Part shown: positions 9,201-21,959 of the stretch, piece by piece | Layout of the letters: each line of letters begins with the position of its first letter | Numbering within the stretch: the stretch's first letter is position 1 | Origin: Acytostelium subglobosum LB1 | Lineage: Eukaryota; Evosea; Eumycetozoa; Acytosteliales; Acytosteliaceae | NCBI RefSeq assembly: GCF_000787575.1 | Contig: NW_012236508.1 | Coordinates: 236,443-300,442, forward strand | DNA: 64,000 bases | Direction: 5' to 3' | Translations under genes and position numbers: made by a program | The notes under the pieces: generated by a model | The model's database searches: none | What the model saw: only the letters and a program-made list of their open reading frames with translations | Told to the model about the DNA's origin: nothing

Positions 9201-11123
9201 TTAAGCGTAGACGGTCTCAATAAGCTTCATCATGAAGGCACTGACTTGATGCTTGGGGAAGTCGATCTGGTTCTCAACACACTCACTGACCTTGTTGCAA
9301 TTGTCAATTGATATTGGGTTGTAGCTAATCTCTTGGTCTCCAATCACTATCTCTCCTTGTATCTCTGTTGTTATATTATGTTTGTTAGTACATGATGTAC
9401 ATGTATTATCTGTGATAATGATATACATACTCTTGTTTGATTGACTCTTGTTCTGAACGATCAACTCAAACTTCTCGTCGGTGACTTGACTCAGCTTGAT
9501 TGAGGTGAGCATATGATAGAGATCCAAGTAGACTTGGTTGGTCTTGTCTGAAAAGTGAATGAGTGAAGGGAAGTTAGTCAAACATGTTGATGTTGCCAAC
9601 AGCACTGGTCGGTATACTTACTCAATGCTCCACCGCTCTCTAGCTTGGACTTGAGATCCTGGATCTCGCTAAGATGAATCTTTTGTGTCTGGAGGGAGGC
9701 TTGGTGCTCCTTGAGACGACGGTCCTCAAGCTGCTCGATCTCGTCGTTGAGTTGCTTCTCGACGGCCACTAACTCGTTGTTCTTCTGCTCGACCAGGTCT
9801 TGGTTCAGCTTCTTGAAGCGCGTCTCGGCCTGCACAAAGTCATCGTGGAACTTCTTGATGTTCTCATCGTTGTGCTGCTTGATCTTGGCGATCTGTGTCT
9901 CGTATATCTGCTTGAGCTCCTTGAGACGCTGCTCGGCCTCGTCGGACTTTTGCTTGTCGGACAGGATCCACTCGTCGACCAGCTTCTGCTTGCCCTCGTT
10001 GTACAACTCCGAGTGCTCCTGGAGCTCCTGCTCAATCACCTGGATGCGCAACTGAAGTGCCTGGTTCTCGGTCTGGAGCTGGGCAATGATGAAGCGCGAC
10101 TCGGCCAGCTTCTCGTTGACCTCCTGGCTCATGGTGTCGACGGAGCGCTGGCTCTCGTACCTCTCATTGTTGTGCTTGTTGACCAGCGACTCAAACTGTT
10201 GGTTGGCACTGGCCATCCTCCTCTCAAAGTCCTCCTTCATCTCGGCCATCTGTCTCTGCAGTTGCTCCTTGTCCAACGTGAGTTGAGAGATTATCTTGTC
10301 ATCCTCTATATTTGATGGATTGAATGATGTACGTGAGTCAGTAATGGTGTACATGCTCGTGGACTAACTCTGGATACTACTCACCCTTGATCTTCTCGTT
10401 GAGGACAGCCTTGACTTGATCGATCTTGAACTTCTCCTCAAGCTCTCTACGGTCGGTTATTTGCTTCTGGAGCTCATCATAGTCACAGCCAAACTTGTTC
10501 TTCAGAGTCTCATTCAACAAGCTGTTCTTTTGTTGCAACACCTCAACCTGGAACTTGAGCTGGCTGATATACTTCTTGGAGTCTAAGAATGTGGAGATAT
10601 TAGCAATGTGATTGATTGATTTGATTGATGGACTGTGACATACCAGAGTCACGCTTCTCAGCAGCGATCTTAAAGTCCTCAAACAAGTTCTCTGTGTCAG
10701 TGTTCTTCATCTTCTTGAAGAGTGCCAACTTGTCCTTCATCTCAATGTACTGAAGTATGATTGATTGATTGAGGAAGTTAGTGTATGATTGATTGAATGA
10801 TTGAATGTATGGTAATAACATACCCTCTTCTTGTAGTCCATGTCCTTGCCATTGACGTTGTTGTTGTTGTTGATGTTGTTGGCATTGTTCAATGTTGCCA
10901 AGATGTTGGAGAGGATGGCAGTGTCTTTGGATGATGCGTTGTTGTTGTTGGAGGATGAATCATTGCCACCAGTGCGAACAATCTTCTCGAAACGATCCTT
11001 TAGTTGAACAATGGTGTCATTCTCATCTGTGGCAGTCATCTGTGCATCATCAGTCATCTCTGGCTCCTGTAACATTGCTGGTGCAGCAGTAGTTGTCGTC
11101 TTCTTTGTTGTCTTCTTAACCAT
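9201..11123 (-). CDS. Coiled-coil protein with Csm1/Pcs1-like C-terminal domain
   Basis: Six exons keep frame: 11123-10824, 10749-10644, 10582-10385, 10305-9622, 9547-9431, 9364-9201, giving 522 residues. The N-terminal 100 residues are Lys/Thr/Asn-rich (starts MVKKTTKKTTTT). Residues of about 110-420 form a long coiled coil with Gln/Glu/Lys heptads. The last 95 residues are globular and end in FPKHQVSAFMMKLIETVY, which resembles the end of the RWD-like domain of Csm1/Pcs1 (monopolin; kinetochore and rDNA cohesion) in length, position after a coiled coil, and the F-P-K/R...A-F-M-K-L pattern. The role is therefore inferred: homodimeric kinetochore or nucleolar scaffold. Other coiled-coil proteins with RWD ends, such as kinetochore Spc24/25-like ones, are possible. 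Confidence 0.8.
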
Positions 11124-11830
11124 TTTGAAGTATGTATATACTATGTGTTGAAAGTAAGTATTTGTATGATATGATATCAATGAATGACAATATGTTTGTT
11201 CAACAACCATCATGTGATGATTGATTAATCAATTCAAATTGGCGCGCAGTTAAACACAACCATCCACAACGGAAAATGAATTTAAAGTTTGAATTTGAAA
11301 ATTTGAAAACAGAACTTCAAAAAGAGAGAATCGTGGGGTGACCCATAAATGAAGTTAGTGAGTGAGATTTTTGATCAGAGCGATCTGAATTGGACCCATC
11401 CATCCAAGATTTATTGTGGGTGGGATGACCCCGATTTCGCTCATACACATTAACATAGACTTGCACTATTATTGTTCGATTCGATCGAGTTGTTGGTGGT
11501 GGTATGCTTTGCAAAAACAAAAGGCATCTGCAACCCATCCCATTCCTTGTTGACGACTCGCATCACGAGTCAGTCCATCAACTGACTCTGATGGTATTTT
11601 AATGGATTATTATTCAATTTATTATTGGTTTCAATCATCGTTGGTTTGTTTGTTTGGGTAGTACTACCTCTCCTGACTCTCTTAAACAAGACCTTTATCT
11701 CATTTTGATTATTACTTTGTACTCAAACAAACAAATACAATCAATCACTGATTATCTGTAACACTAAACAAATATATAATATAAATATAAATATATACTC
11801 TTAACTTAATCAAACAAATATAATATATAA
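11124..11830. other. Divergent promoter region
   Basis: About 0.7 kb between the minus-strand coiled-coil gene and the plus-strand LIM gene. It carries AT-rich runs near 11765-11830 that suit a dictyostelid promoter and leader. No gene is seen. Confidence 0.6.
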
Positions 11831-13422
11831 ATGGCAACTAAAGTATGTCCAACTTACTCAATCACAAACACTCGATCAATCAATCACACACCCAACACAC
11901 ACATACTCAATCAATCACTTTGACCACATGACCAATCGATCACTCGACCACTCGATCACCCAACCTGCCGATCATACCGACATGATCATTCGCCATTACA
12001 ACAACACATTCATAACCATGGAATGTTTGTGTGTCTGTTCTTGGATACCGAGGCTGACTGGCTGACTGTCAGAAGTTGATTGAATGAATGAATGACTTGG
12101 TCCGACATGTCCACACTTCCATCTTATGATCAATTGATTGAAACATCCTGATCAAAGGACATTAATAACTAACAATCTTCTTCCCCATCATCACAATCAA
12201 TCAATCAATCAAATAACATTTGGAAATGCCAAACAATATAAAGTCGTTTGGATCGAATGAGAGCTGTGTCGTCTGTCAAAAGACAGTGTTTGCCACTGAG
12301 CGTTTGGCTTCAGATGAGCGTGTCTTCCACAAGGCTTGCTTCAGATGCTCAACCTGTAACAATATATTGAAGCTTGGAAACTACGCCTCGATGCAGTCCA
12401 AGTCATTCTGCAAGCCATGCTTCAAGAAGCTGTTCTTCACCAAGGGCAATTACAGCGAGGGTTTCGGTCAGTTGAAGCCACAGCACCAATTCGACATGAA
12501 GAGAGGCACACCAACCGTCACACACGTCACTCCACCACCTCCACCTGTCAACGCCTCTACACCAGTCCCAGAGGTCGTTGTCGCCCCAACCCCAGCCCCA
12601 GCTCCAGCTCCAGTTGCTGCTCCAACTCCAGCTCCAGCTCCAGCACCAGTTTCTGCCCCAGCACCAGCACCAGTTGCCGCTCCAACTCCAGCCCCAGCAC
12701 CAGTTGCTGTTGCACCAAAGCCAGTTGTCGTTGCTGCCACACCAAAGCCAGTCGTCCAGGCTACACCAACACCAGCACCAGCAGCATCAAAGCCATTCAA
12801 TGTTGCCCTCAAGCCAGTCTCTCAGACAAAGCCAGTGGCTACCCCAACTACCACCACCACCACACCAGCGCCAAAGCCAGTCGCCACAACTGCCTCTGCA
12901 CCAAAGTCATTCGCCAAGCCAATGACCACCACACCAGTGTCTCCAGACAGACCATCCACCACCACACCAGCGCCAAAGCCAGCCACCACCACTGCTGCTG
13001 CACCCAAGTCGACCTATGTCAACTTCCAAGCCTTCCGTGACTTCTCCAAGCCATCCACCACCGCCAAGATCTTCATTTCCAAGTCTTCCTCCAAGTCTCA
13101 GGAGAACCTTGCACCAGCACCAGCCCCAGTTGCCGCTGCACCAGCTCCAGCCCCAGTTGCCGCTGCACCAGCACCAGCCCCAGTCGAGCCAGTCGTCGAG
13201 GCCACTCCAGAGCCAGTTGTCGAGCCAGTCGTCGAGCCAGTCGTCGAGCCAGTCGTCGAGCCAGTCGCCGAGACAATCGAGCCAGTTGTTGACTCACCAG
13301 TCGAGCCAGAGGAGGAGTCCGAGGTTGTTGCTGAGTCCACTCAGGAGGAGCCAGAAGTTGAGCAACTCACCCAAGAGTTTGAGGAGAAGGTGAACGTTGT
13401 TGAGGAGCCAATCCAAGCCTAA
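11831..13422 (+). CDS. LIM-domain protein with Pro/Ala- and Val/Glu-rich repeats
   Basis: One LIM zinc-binding domain lies at about residues 10-62, with ligands in CVVC, HKACFRCSTC and CKPC. A long low-complexity region follows: PAPAP/VAAP repeats (12580-12800), Thr/Pro/Lys-rich stretches, a second PAPVAA block (13110-13190), and PVVE repeats in an acidic tail. Such proteins act as actin-cytoskeleton or signalling adaptors through the LIM finger. I prefer a 12-nt first exon (11831-11842, Met-Ala-Thr-Lys), donor GTATGT, and an acceptor at 12243, giving MATK-SFGSNESC and 396 residues. This matches the usual N-terminus of small LIM proteins. The alternative is an unspliced start at ATG 12226 (MPNNIKSFGSN). 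The low-complexity part is stop-free in several frames on both strands. Confidence 0.82.
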
Positions 13423-13619
13423 AGTTCTTCTTACACACATACATATTAAACACTTGTACTTGTATTATTACTCGCAATCAACTTGTTGTCCGTCTCACAT
13501 TCATTCACTGTGTTGTGAACCCTTACCCTACCCTTGCCCTCGCCCTCGCCCGCGCCATTTTTGGATTATAGCCACAGCTCACTTTGACAGTTCATTGTTA
13601 TAATTAGATAGAGACAGAG

Positions 13620-15083
13620 ATGAGCAGCATATCACAAGATAATAATAATACAGATGTACTGCATGGTAGATTGAGTCATCTGTGGCAGACACTTCAATTG
13701 TGTGCATCATCACATCAATCATTACAACAAACATATAAACAGGTGACCGATCACTATGTACAATTGATAAAGGTTCTAATCACTAGGGAGCATAAGATAA
13801 AGACACCTATCACAGCACAACTACAATTAATACAATCAACAATCAATAATATAATCAATGAGATTAAAGGCATCAATCAAACAATCAACAGACAACATCC
13901 ACAACATCAACATCAACAACAAGATATCTTCAATAGCAATGATGATGAAGTAGACGTCAATGAGCAAATATCTAAAGTGATTGAATCTATTACAACATGT
14001 ACATCAATTGATCAATTCATTGATAACAACAACACATTACTTCAACAGCAACAACAACAACAAGAACAACAATCACCAGCACCACTCACTGATGATGAGA
14101 TGTTGACAATGATTGGTCAACATCCAAACACATGGGTGTAGTTCCTTATGGTCCTTCGTCAACATACAAATTGAAACCATGTGAGGTAGTCGTCAATACC
14201 AACATGATAAACGACATTAGAAAGAATATAGAGTCATGCTTCAAACTGATCCCAGCGCCTACTCGACCCACCAAGTATGGATCAAACATCCTGACAATCA
14301 ATGACGATAATATGGAAATGCTCTCATTGGAGACGTACAAATGGTCCTCTGTCCCACCCAGTGTCAAAGTCAAACGATTCGACATGGTGCCGACATCTGT
14401 TGTCTATGCGCGTGGTCATGTCTACGTGTTTGGCGGGCAATACAATCTTCAAAAGTACTCATTCTACTCACTGGACAAGAAGCTTTGGCAATCTGGCAGA
14501 TTCGACTACAAAGTTGATCTCGACGTGCTATGACGGAAACAATGATATCTACCTTGTTGGTGGCTTTGAAAACAACATGTTCTTGAACCGCGTCGATTCC
14601 TTCGACATCAACACTCAAACGTTAAGGCAGGTTGGCTACCTTTCCTGTAGCCTGAGCAACGCCTACTCCTTCTTCCACGCGGGAAATATCATTATTGTTG
14701 GCGGACAGATCTATGTCAATAGGCATTGTCCCCTTGTACTCTCGTTCAATGTACAGACGGGCGTGACCACCATTCTCCTCGAGGGATTGGTAGATGACTC
14801 GGTTAGCTGCTTTGATGGCGTGGACAACATCTACATTCTCTCCGCCAAGACACTCACACGATACACATTGTCCAGCAAACAATCAATCAACTTGGCAAAG
14901 TGTCCATTATATCAATATTCTTGCCCGTTCATCTATGACACATTCGTTGGCGAAATTCTCTACCTCTGTGGCACTAGCAAGAACTATCGATACTCAACCT
15001 CGGAAGATAAATGGACAAGGATCAAATCCAATGATAAAGTTTTGGATCGCAACTGGTTTGGAGCATGTTTGATACGCGATTGA
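13620..15083 (+). CDS. Kelch-type protein with two frameshifts
   Basis: The coding sequence uses three successive frames. From 13620 to about 14135 there is a helical, Gln-rich N-terminus (QQQQQQQEQQ), a coiled-coil-like segment of a type found in dictyostelid B-box/kelch proteins but without a visible B-box. The next frame runs to about 14505 and the third from there to 15083. The C-terminal two thirds have kelch-like blades with motifs such as VVYARGHVYVFGG, STCYDGNNDIYLVGG and GNIIIVGG. Protein similarity is continuous across both shifts, and the second shift restores the first frame. An intron does not explain them. They are either assembly errors or recent inactivation. The gene at 60978-61829 is a homologue. 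Its 3' end converges on the chimeric A-B pseudogene at 15135. Confidence 0.75.
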
Positions 15084-15134
15084 TAAGTTACACACATTAA
15101 AATGATAGGAAGTTTGCAGTGGATACTCAAAGAC

Positions 15135-17067
15135 TTAATTTGATGATAGGAGATGATCGCACATGACGATGATCTTGAGGTTGCCTTTTTCCAAGGAATG
15201 GTGGCGAATTGCTTGGATCAAGGATCGCATGTTCAACTTGACCTCGGCTCGTTGGAATGGATTGAGCCCTTCAAATAGATAGGCCAGTACTCTGTGATAG
15301 TTACATCTGGACGCTTCCTGGATACTGGCGATGGATGGTAAATGTCTTTGGAGTTGAAGAGGGGTGTTACATCTTTGATGTACCAATTTGATGATGTCCA
15401 ACTTTCCATTGCTGCATGCCCAATCAACCAAACGAGGCAAGGCATCTGATTTGTCATTTTGATCATAATCCACATTGATGAAACCTTTGTAAAAGAGATG
15501 TTCAAGTACAGTTGTAGAGCATTCTTCCAGATTGATGAGGTTGCCAAGTGTTGACTTCATATCCTTGAATGATGGTGGAACAATTCCTAACACATCCATC
15601 GCAAGATGGACAATATAATCGATTGTTTCATGGCTGTGTCCTTTTTTGATAACGACCGAGATGATATCCTTGAGGTGATACCTGTCAATTCGTTTAAGTG
15701 CATTTCGTCTATCATCATCAAAGTTGGTAAAATGACAGACGACCAATTTGAGAATGTAGAATGGTTTGGTTGCTGCGGCCATTAGCAAATCATAGAATTC
15801 GAATGTGTATAGGCGAAACCCTTTGGGCATAGAGTTGGCTACATATAGGAACTGATCCACCGTCACATGTAAGTCGGGACCATCTCCAACAAGCTTCAAC
15901 ATCGAGACCACATCTTTGAAAAGAGGTTGGATTGATAGTTTGTCCATTATCATCTTGATCAAATCAAAGTCCGCTTGTTCAATGGCTTTGGACAGTGCAT
16001 ATTGATAATCAACGTCGCCAAATGTATCGTCTATATTCATCATCATCACACTGGTCACTTCCTTGTTACCATGCTTAATGCCTCTCTTGTCAAATTTGAA
16101 TTTGATGTTTGGGTGGTAACATAGTTGTTTGACTAACTGATCGGACAATATGTTGTGATGTATATCAGTGACTATTAGAAAATGGTCGGCGTATATCTTT
16201 GGATTGGAGTACATCATGTCTAGGATAAGATTGGCCACCTCCAAGTGTCCTCTGGACAATGCAACTTTTTCAGCTAGTTGGAGTTCATGAGCTCCACAGG
16301 ACCCAACAAGTGAGAGTATCCTATTGTACCCTGTCAACCATGCCACACTTGATTGATTGATAGAGTGCTCCAGTCCACATGTTTGTGATACGATACAAGA
16401 TGTTGAACTCCTCGTTGAGTAATCTCAGCATGCTCACTCTGATACCTCTTTGTATGAATGTTTTCTTCTTGATTGTATAGTACTGATCATCAGTCTTGTA
16501 TCAATGATTGCCTTTCCAAGTATCAATCGAACGAGTTGTTGATCTCCCGTGTCGACGGCTGCGATCAGGTCTTCACCGGAGAGTTCTGCCAACCATTGGC
16601 GTTGAACACACTCTGTGAGGAAGTGTTGTTGGATCTCTTTACTTGCGCCGATCAGGTCTCTGTATATTCCTTTGACATTGGTGCACGACAAGTTGGGACT
16701 CTTGGACAGATGATTGAACACCTTTACATTGTTATAGTGAATTGCTTTGGACAACAGGTTGTTTATGTAATGATGGGCGTAGATGTTGTCAACACTGTCA
16801 AAGGTATCAATGAACATTTGAGTTGCATTGTATCGAATCATCTCATGTAGTAGACCTTCGGAATATAGTTGGCTGCCCTTGATCGTTGACTCTATCAAAG
16901 GCCAATCATCCTGGCTCTGAAATGACTTCTCTCTATCTTCTTTGATTGATGATGGCAGGCTACACCAACGTCTATGCATATCACTAATATGTTCAAAGAT
17001 TAGTCTACACAATACCTTATTGTGGAATACATCATTTATACTTCTATTATTATTATTATTACTATTC

Positions 17068-17069
<2 letters not shown>
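15135..17069 (-). pseudogene. Chimeric A-B family gene (start of A fused to end of B)
   Basis: Starts at 17069 with MNSNNNNNRSINDVFHN, the A-half signature, and follows A-type sequence for about 210 codons to 16434. After a change of frame it still reads as A-type (VSMLRLLNEEFN... to SIKCGMVD, near 16330). There it abruptly joins B-type sequence, which runs in a third frame from 16346 to 15135 and ends with the usual B terminus (HLPSIASIQEASRCNYHRVLAYLFEG). Compared with complete members, about 450 residues of A, the A-B intron and about 300 residues of B are missing. A single deletion between the two halves explains this. At least two frame changes mark it as non-functional, unless the draft is in error. 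It lies directly downstream of, and parallel to, the complete copy at 17161-21493. Confidence 0.8.
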
Positions 17070-17102
<33 letters not shown>

Positions 17103-17160
17103 GAATGAATGTGTTAGTGAGTGAGTGAAAGTGTTTGATTGATTGAATGATTGATTTTAT

Positions 17161-20100
17161 TTATGGGACGACTTGCTGTCCTTTACTACCTCTCTGTCCA
17201 AGCCCCGACAATAGACGATCACACATGGAGATGATCTTGAGATTGCCATTGTCACAAGAAAACCTTCGAACTGATGTTAATAATTGGATCATGTTGAGTT
17301 GTACACCAGCTCGCTGGAACGGTGTATCTTGGCCATTATCATCACACTCAAACAAGTATCTTAACACTTGATAATGATTTCTCAATGATGCCTGGAGAAT
17401 ATTGAAGATTGATGGAAGATGTCTTTGGAGTTGCTCTGATGTAGTGCATCGCTGATGGATGGTCCGGATTATGTCCAGTTTGCCATTGGAGCAAGCCCAG
17501 TCCACCAACACCAGACGTATATAATCATCGGACTTGTAGTGATGAGCATCCACACTGAGGTATCCCTTTTCAAAGAGGTACGCCAACACTTTAGAACTGA
17601 CGTGCTCCGCGTTCAAGAGGTCTTGGACATCGTGTTTGGTGATCACTCCAACATCAAGTGCGAGTTGGATCAGACAATCGATTGACTCCAAGTCGTCTCG
17701 TTTGATGCACACTTTCAGGATACCTTTGAGCTCGCCTTCGGTCAATGATTTGTTGGTATTGTTGGTGAAGTTGTTGATCACCATACGGATGACCGTGACG
17801 GACTTGGATGCAGCCTTGAATAACATTGTATATAAGTCCTCTCGCGAGGGATACATCTTATCCAGACCCAGCGCACTAATGGACAACTGGATGATCTCAT
17901 CCTCAGTAATTGACGAACCAATATGATCGATCAATAAACATATATGTCTATGAGACAGTGCACTCTTTGATTGATCCATGATCATCTTGATTGATTGAAG
18001 GTCGCCCACTTGAGCAGCCATCTCCAGAGCATGGTCATAGTCATTGATCACTCCACCATGACCATCCATCAATGGTTGAATTACAAGTTTGTTGCCGACT
18101 CTTATTGCCGCTCCCAACAATTGGCCAAACTTGCACTCGAGATATGGATGGGCTTGGAGTCGCTCAATCAGTCGGTCAATCAATCCAATCGATAATAAAC
18201 CTTGATCAACAGAGTCAATTGTTATCTTTGTGCTTGGCAAGGGGGCAGGAACATCTGAGGATGTCTCGAGCAGGAAGTCGACGACGTCAAGGTGTCCACT
18301 ATCCAATGCACCCTTGATTGTTGACCTGATCAATACATCGTGAACACGTTGTTGATCAAACTTTGATGTGGCCACGACCATAGAGTACAACTTTTTGATC
18401 ATTGCACAGTGTCCATTGTTGGCGCACAATTGGAATGCTTCACCAAGCGTGCCATCTGGGGCATCGGGATCAAGATCGTCAAAGTATGTCGGTGATTGAA
18501 TGAATGAGAGAAGCAAGTCTAAGTGATCAACTCGTCCAAACTCGCAGCACTTGAACAGGTACTCTCTGGTTGTATTCCTTCTCACCATTGGCAATACATC
18601 GTCCATCCATTGCACCAGGGATGTCTCGACAAAGTACTTGACGATCGGTGTGACGTGGAGCTCAATTGCACTGAGGCACAGCTCAGATTGTAAGGGGAGT
18701 GATAAGAGATTGTGTGACCTGAGCATCTGGAACATTTCCAGGGCGGTTGGCGAGGTCATCCATGACTCGGCCATCTGTTTGGCAGAGCTGTTGTTGATCG
18801 ATGGCAGTGTGACGCCTGATTGAATGAGCTTGTGTATGAATGATGGATGCCGGACCAACGTAATCATGTGATAGACCAACTCGAGTTGGGAGGACTGGCA
18901 TGTGATCCTGATGTACTCATCAAACATCCTCTCCCATTCCGGATGTCTACACGATGATACACTCTTCATAAACACCTCGGACATGAGGTCCAAGTCTGAG
19001 AGTGTCATGTTGGGGTTGTCCAACAGGGCATCGACCATGCGTGCATCACCAGATACAAAGGCTGCCTCGAGTAATATTTTGTTCTGTCCCAATGATGATG
19101 GTGTTGGAGTGATTGAGTGATATGCTTTGAGGAACCATTCCGTCGCACCATATTTGATGTAATCATGCAATCTATGATTATCCAGTAACTTTGAACCTTT
19201 GATTACAGCATGTGGTGAGATTTCAAGTGACTTGTGTATCGCACCAATCTGATCCATGATCATCATTCCAAGCTTCCTGTCACCAAACACCGTATGGACC
19301 ATTGTTTCCAAGTGTCTGGAACAAGTATGTTTGGTTATCTCAACACTACAAACACTCTGAAGAGTGTATCTGTTTGTATGATTGAGTGAGTGAGGTGGGA
19401 CTCACATGATCGGCCGGCCGGCAGGTCTTGGATACATACGTTTGAGGTTGATTTATAGTGATTGATTTGAACTGCGCGCATAATTTGATCACTCTGGTCA
19501 CTCCACACCTGTATCCTTTGTCCATTATCGAGTTGATAGTACGCAATCGATGTATGATTGGCAGGCTGGTGAATGTCGATGAGTTGAAGTGATACTCCAA
19601 TGAGAGATAGGCATTCTTTATTGCCATCTCATGCAGAGTTTGAATATTGGGATTGAAGTACAAACTTGAATACACATCCAACCTTCCTTGCAATCGTTGA
19701 TGTAGTACGTCTACAATGTTTGGCTTGTTATTCTTTAGTGATTGAGTGATTAGATCACTCAGGAATGTCTTGTCTTCCAACTGCTCCACCTGGAACATGT
19801 TCAACACATGCTCAAACACCTTGATGTCATTCTTCATTACCGAGATACATATATTAGGGTCACTTGCAATCCATTCAATCTTGTCCAAGATGAACATGAT
19901 GTCCTCCAACGACGATGATTGAGCACCCAAGATGTATCGCCTTGATGCACCTGTGATCTTGTGTCTGAGGCTGGGATCATTGGTTATGGACTGCATCAAG
20001 TCTTGTTGTTGGAGTAGCAGTGACATTGTTGATCGACAGTTTTTGGCGATGGCGGCCACCAGACAGTGATGATCATAAGCTTGATTGAAATGAGTGTGTA

Positions 20101-21493
20101 TGAGACGTAGCAACTCGGCCGAGTAACCAGCCGCGCAGTGCATGGCCTCATTAAGTTGCTCAATATATTCGTGGTCGCAGTTGACAATGAACTGGCATAC
20201 AGTGTCCGCGGTGATTTTGCTGTGTGGCTTGCCGACCGCCTCGACCATGTTAATGATTGACCGACCAACGAATCTTAAGCGATTGGTATTGCGTTGAATA
20301 CTGATCAGTGTTGCCATTGTCTTGGACATGTACAGGCAGGTACTGGCCGTCAGAGTATCGGTGATCTGTTGGATGTGCTCCTGTGCGAGAGCATCACTAT
20401 TGAACACTGACAAGGGTGTGACTCGTAGTGTGTCACCCTCAACGCAGTTGAGTAGGTAGGTCTCCGACACCTGAGTGATTGTGCTGTTGCCAACATGATG
20501 TTTGATCAGGTGCTTGATGAATGATTTGTGTGATCGATCCCATGCCACCTTGATCAAGTCTCGAATGTCATGTTCCCTGAGGTGGTCACGCGCCACACGT
20601 GACCTGTCGACGATCACTTTGAACATGTTGGCGTTGTCATGTTTGGCGCAACGATGAAAGCACCCTTTGATGAGCGTGTGCATTTCGTGGTCAGCTCTGG
20701 ACGACACATACTCTGGCATGCTCTTCAAGATGTACTGCACACTGTCCACCATGTTACATTTGATTGAATGTTTGAGCGCTACCTCCCAGAAGCTCGTGTG
20801 GCCAAACAGACAGTTGAACTCCTCGTGCAGCATCCTGAGCATGCTCACACTGACACCGCGACGCTTAAAGTCGTGGCGAACCAGTCGCACCAGATTGCTG
20901 TTTGGCCTCTCGACGGTAAGATCCAGCTTGATTTGTTTGATCATCAGTCGCACAAACTGCTCGTTGCCCGAGTCGACACACATTGCCAGACGGTTCAGAG
21001 TGTCGAGGGGCAGTGAGTGGTAGCCGGTGATGGCCAAGTACTGCTGGAGTATTTCAAGGTTGGAGTGATTGTAGATCATTGGAGGCAGGGTATTGACACG
21101 GGGGCACATGTTTGGAAGTGCACAGAGGTACTTGAACACCTTTACATTGTTATGATATATTGAGAACCATAATAGATTGTTATCAATATCATTGTAAATA
21201 TGTGATAGACTATCGAATGTCTGAATGAACATCTCTGTGGCCTGGTATCTTAACATATCAGCTAGTTTACCAGACTCCCTTAGTTTGGATCCTTTGATCG
21301 ATGATATGATCCTATGATGTTGGTTTTGGTGTTGGTCTTTGTCCTGATCATTAATGTTCCACCACCTCCTCCTGGATGATGATGATGATGATTGTGATGG
21401 TATACTACACCATCGTTTATGAATGTCACTAACTTGTTCAAAGATGAGTCTACATAACACTCTATTGTGGAGTACTAAATGGATACTATTCAT
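17161..21493 (-). CDS. A-B family protein, complete two-exon member (1,420 aa)
   Basis: Exon 1 (21493-19440) encodes the A half and exon 2 (19369-17161) the B half. The 70-nt intron has donor GTATGT and acceptor AAACAG and is in phase 2. The A half starts MNSIHLVLHNRVLCRLIFEQVSD, an F-box-like segment, followed by RYQATEMFIQTFDS and then degenerate ankyrin-like helix pairs (for example CVDSGNEQFVRLMIKQIK). The B half has the parallel order: VHTVFGDRKLGMMIMDQI, IKYGATEWFLKAYHS, then repeats such as WACSNGKLDIIRTIHQRC. The B frame has no ATG at its conserved beginning (TTG, Leu), so it is not a separate gene. The function is unknown; F-box-like plus repeat architecture would suit a substrate receptor of an SCF-type ligase, as inference only. 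It is divergent from the GH18 gene at 21960. Confidence 0.85.
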
Positions 21494-21959
21494 TATTATT
21501 TATCTATCTCTTTTTGGTGATCTAAATGACCAAGTTCTTAGTGTGAGCGAAGTGGATTGAATCCAAACAATACATTTTAAGGTTTATGAAATAAATAAGA
21601 ATAAAAAATAGTTAGTTTTATTAATATCTTAAATTATTGTTATTATTTGTTTGATTCCAAGTTGTAATTTGATTCGGATGATCATCAAGGATCTTTATGT
21701 GTGTGTGTTTCCATCAGATTCAATTTAACCCTATCCTGCAAAGGTGGGGGTTGTAGCTCATTCAAATCATTGAGGCGATTTAGATTGTTTGCTGGATTCA
21801 ACTACAAACACTCAAAGTGCTCCATTCAACTTCAATTCTATTCAATTCAACTCACCTCATTCATTCATTCATTCCAATCAATGTACATTGATAACTTATA
21901 ATAATATATATATATATTTATATTCAAATAAGACAAGTAAAGACTAGACAACAGAGATA
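21494..21959. other. Divergent promoter region
   Basis: 466 bp between the start codons of the A-B gene (minus) and the chitobiase-like gene (plus). It contains AT-rich stretches (21590-21650 and 21900-21930) likely to hold both core promoters. A short open frame at 21701-21901 is not convincing as a gene. Confidence 0.6.

Noticed and set aside
13515-13560. C-rich run (CCCTTACCC..., GCCCTCGCCC) as an interstitial telomere-like repeat
   Set aside because: Irregular units over only about 40 bp, lying just before the kelch gene; more likely a promoter-proximal simple sequence.
14132-14180. A 50-nt intron to explain the first kelch frameshift
   Set aside because: It would remove residues (VVPYGPSSTYKL) that fit the family at this position; a frameshift is simpler.
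17071-17115. Regular ATTG/ATGA repeats as a CRISPR-like array
   Set aside because: They are tetranucleotide microsatellites without spacers in a eukaryotic genome, and occur throughout the window.
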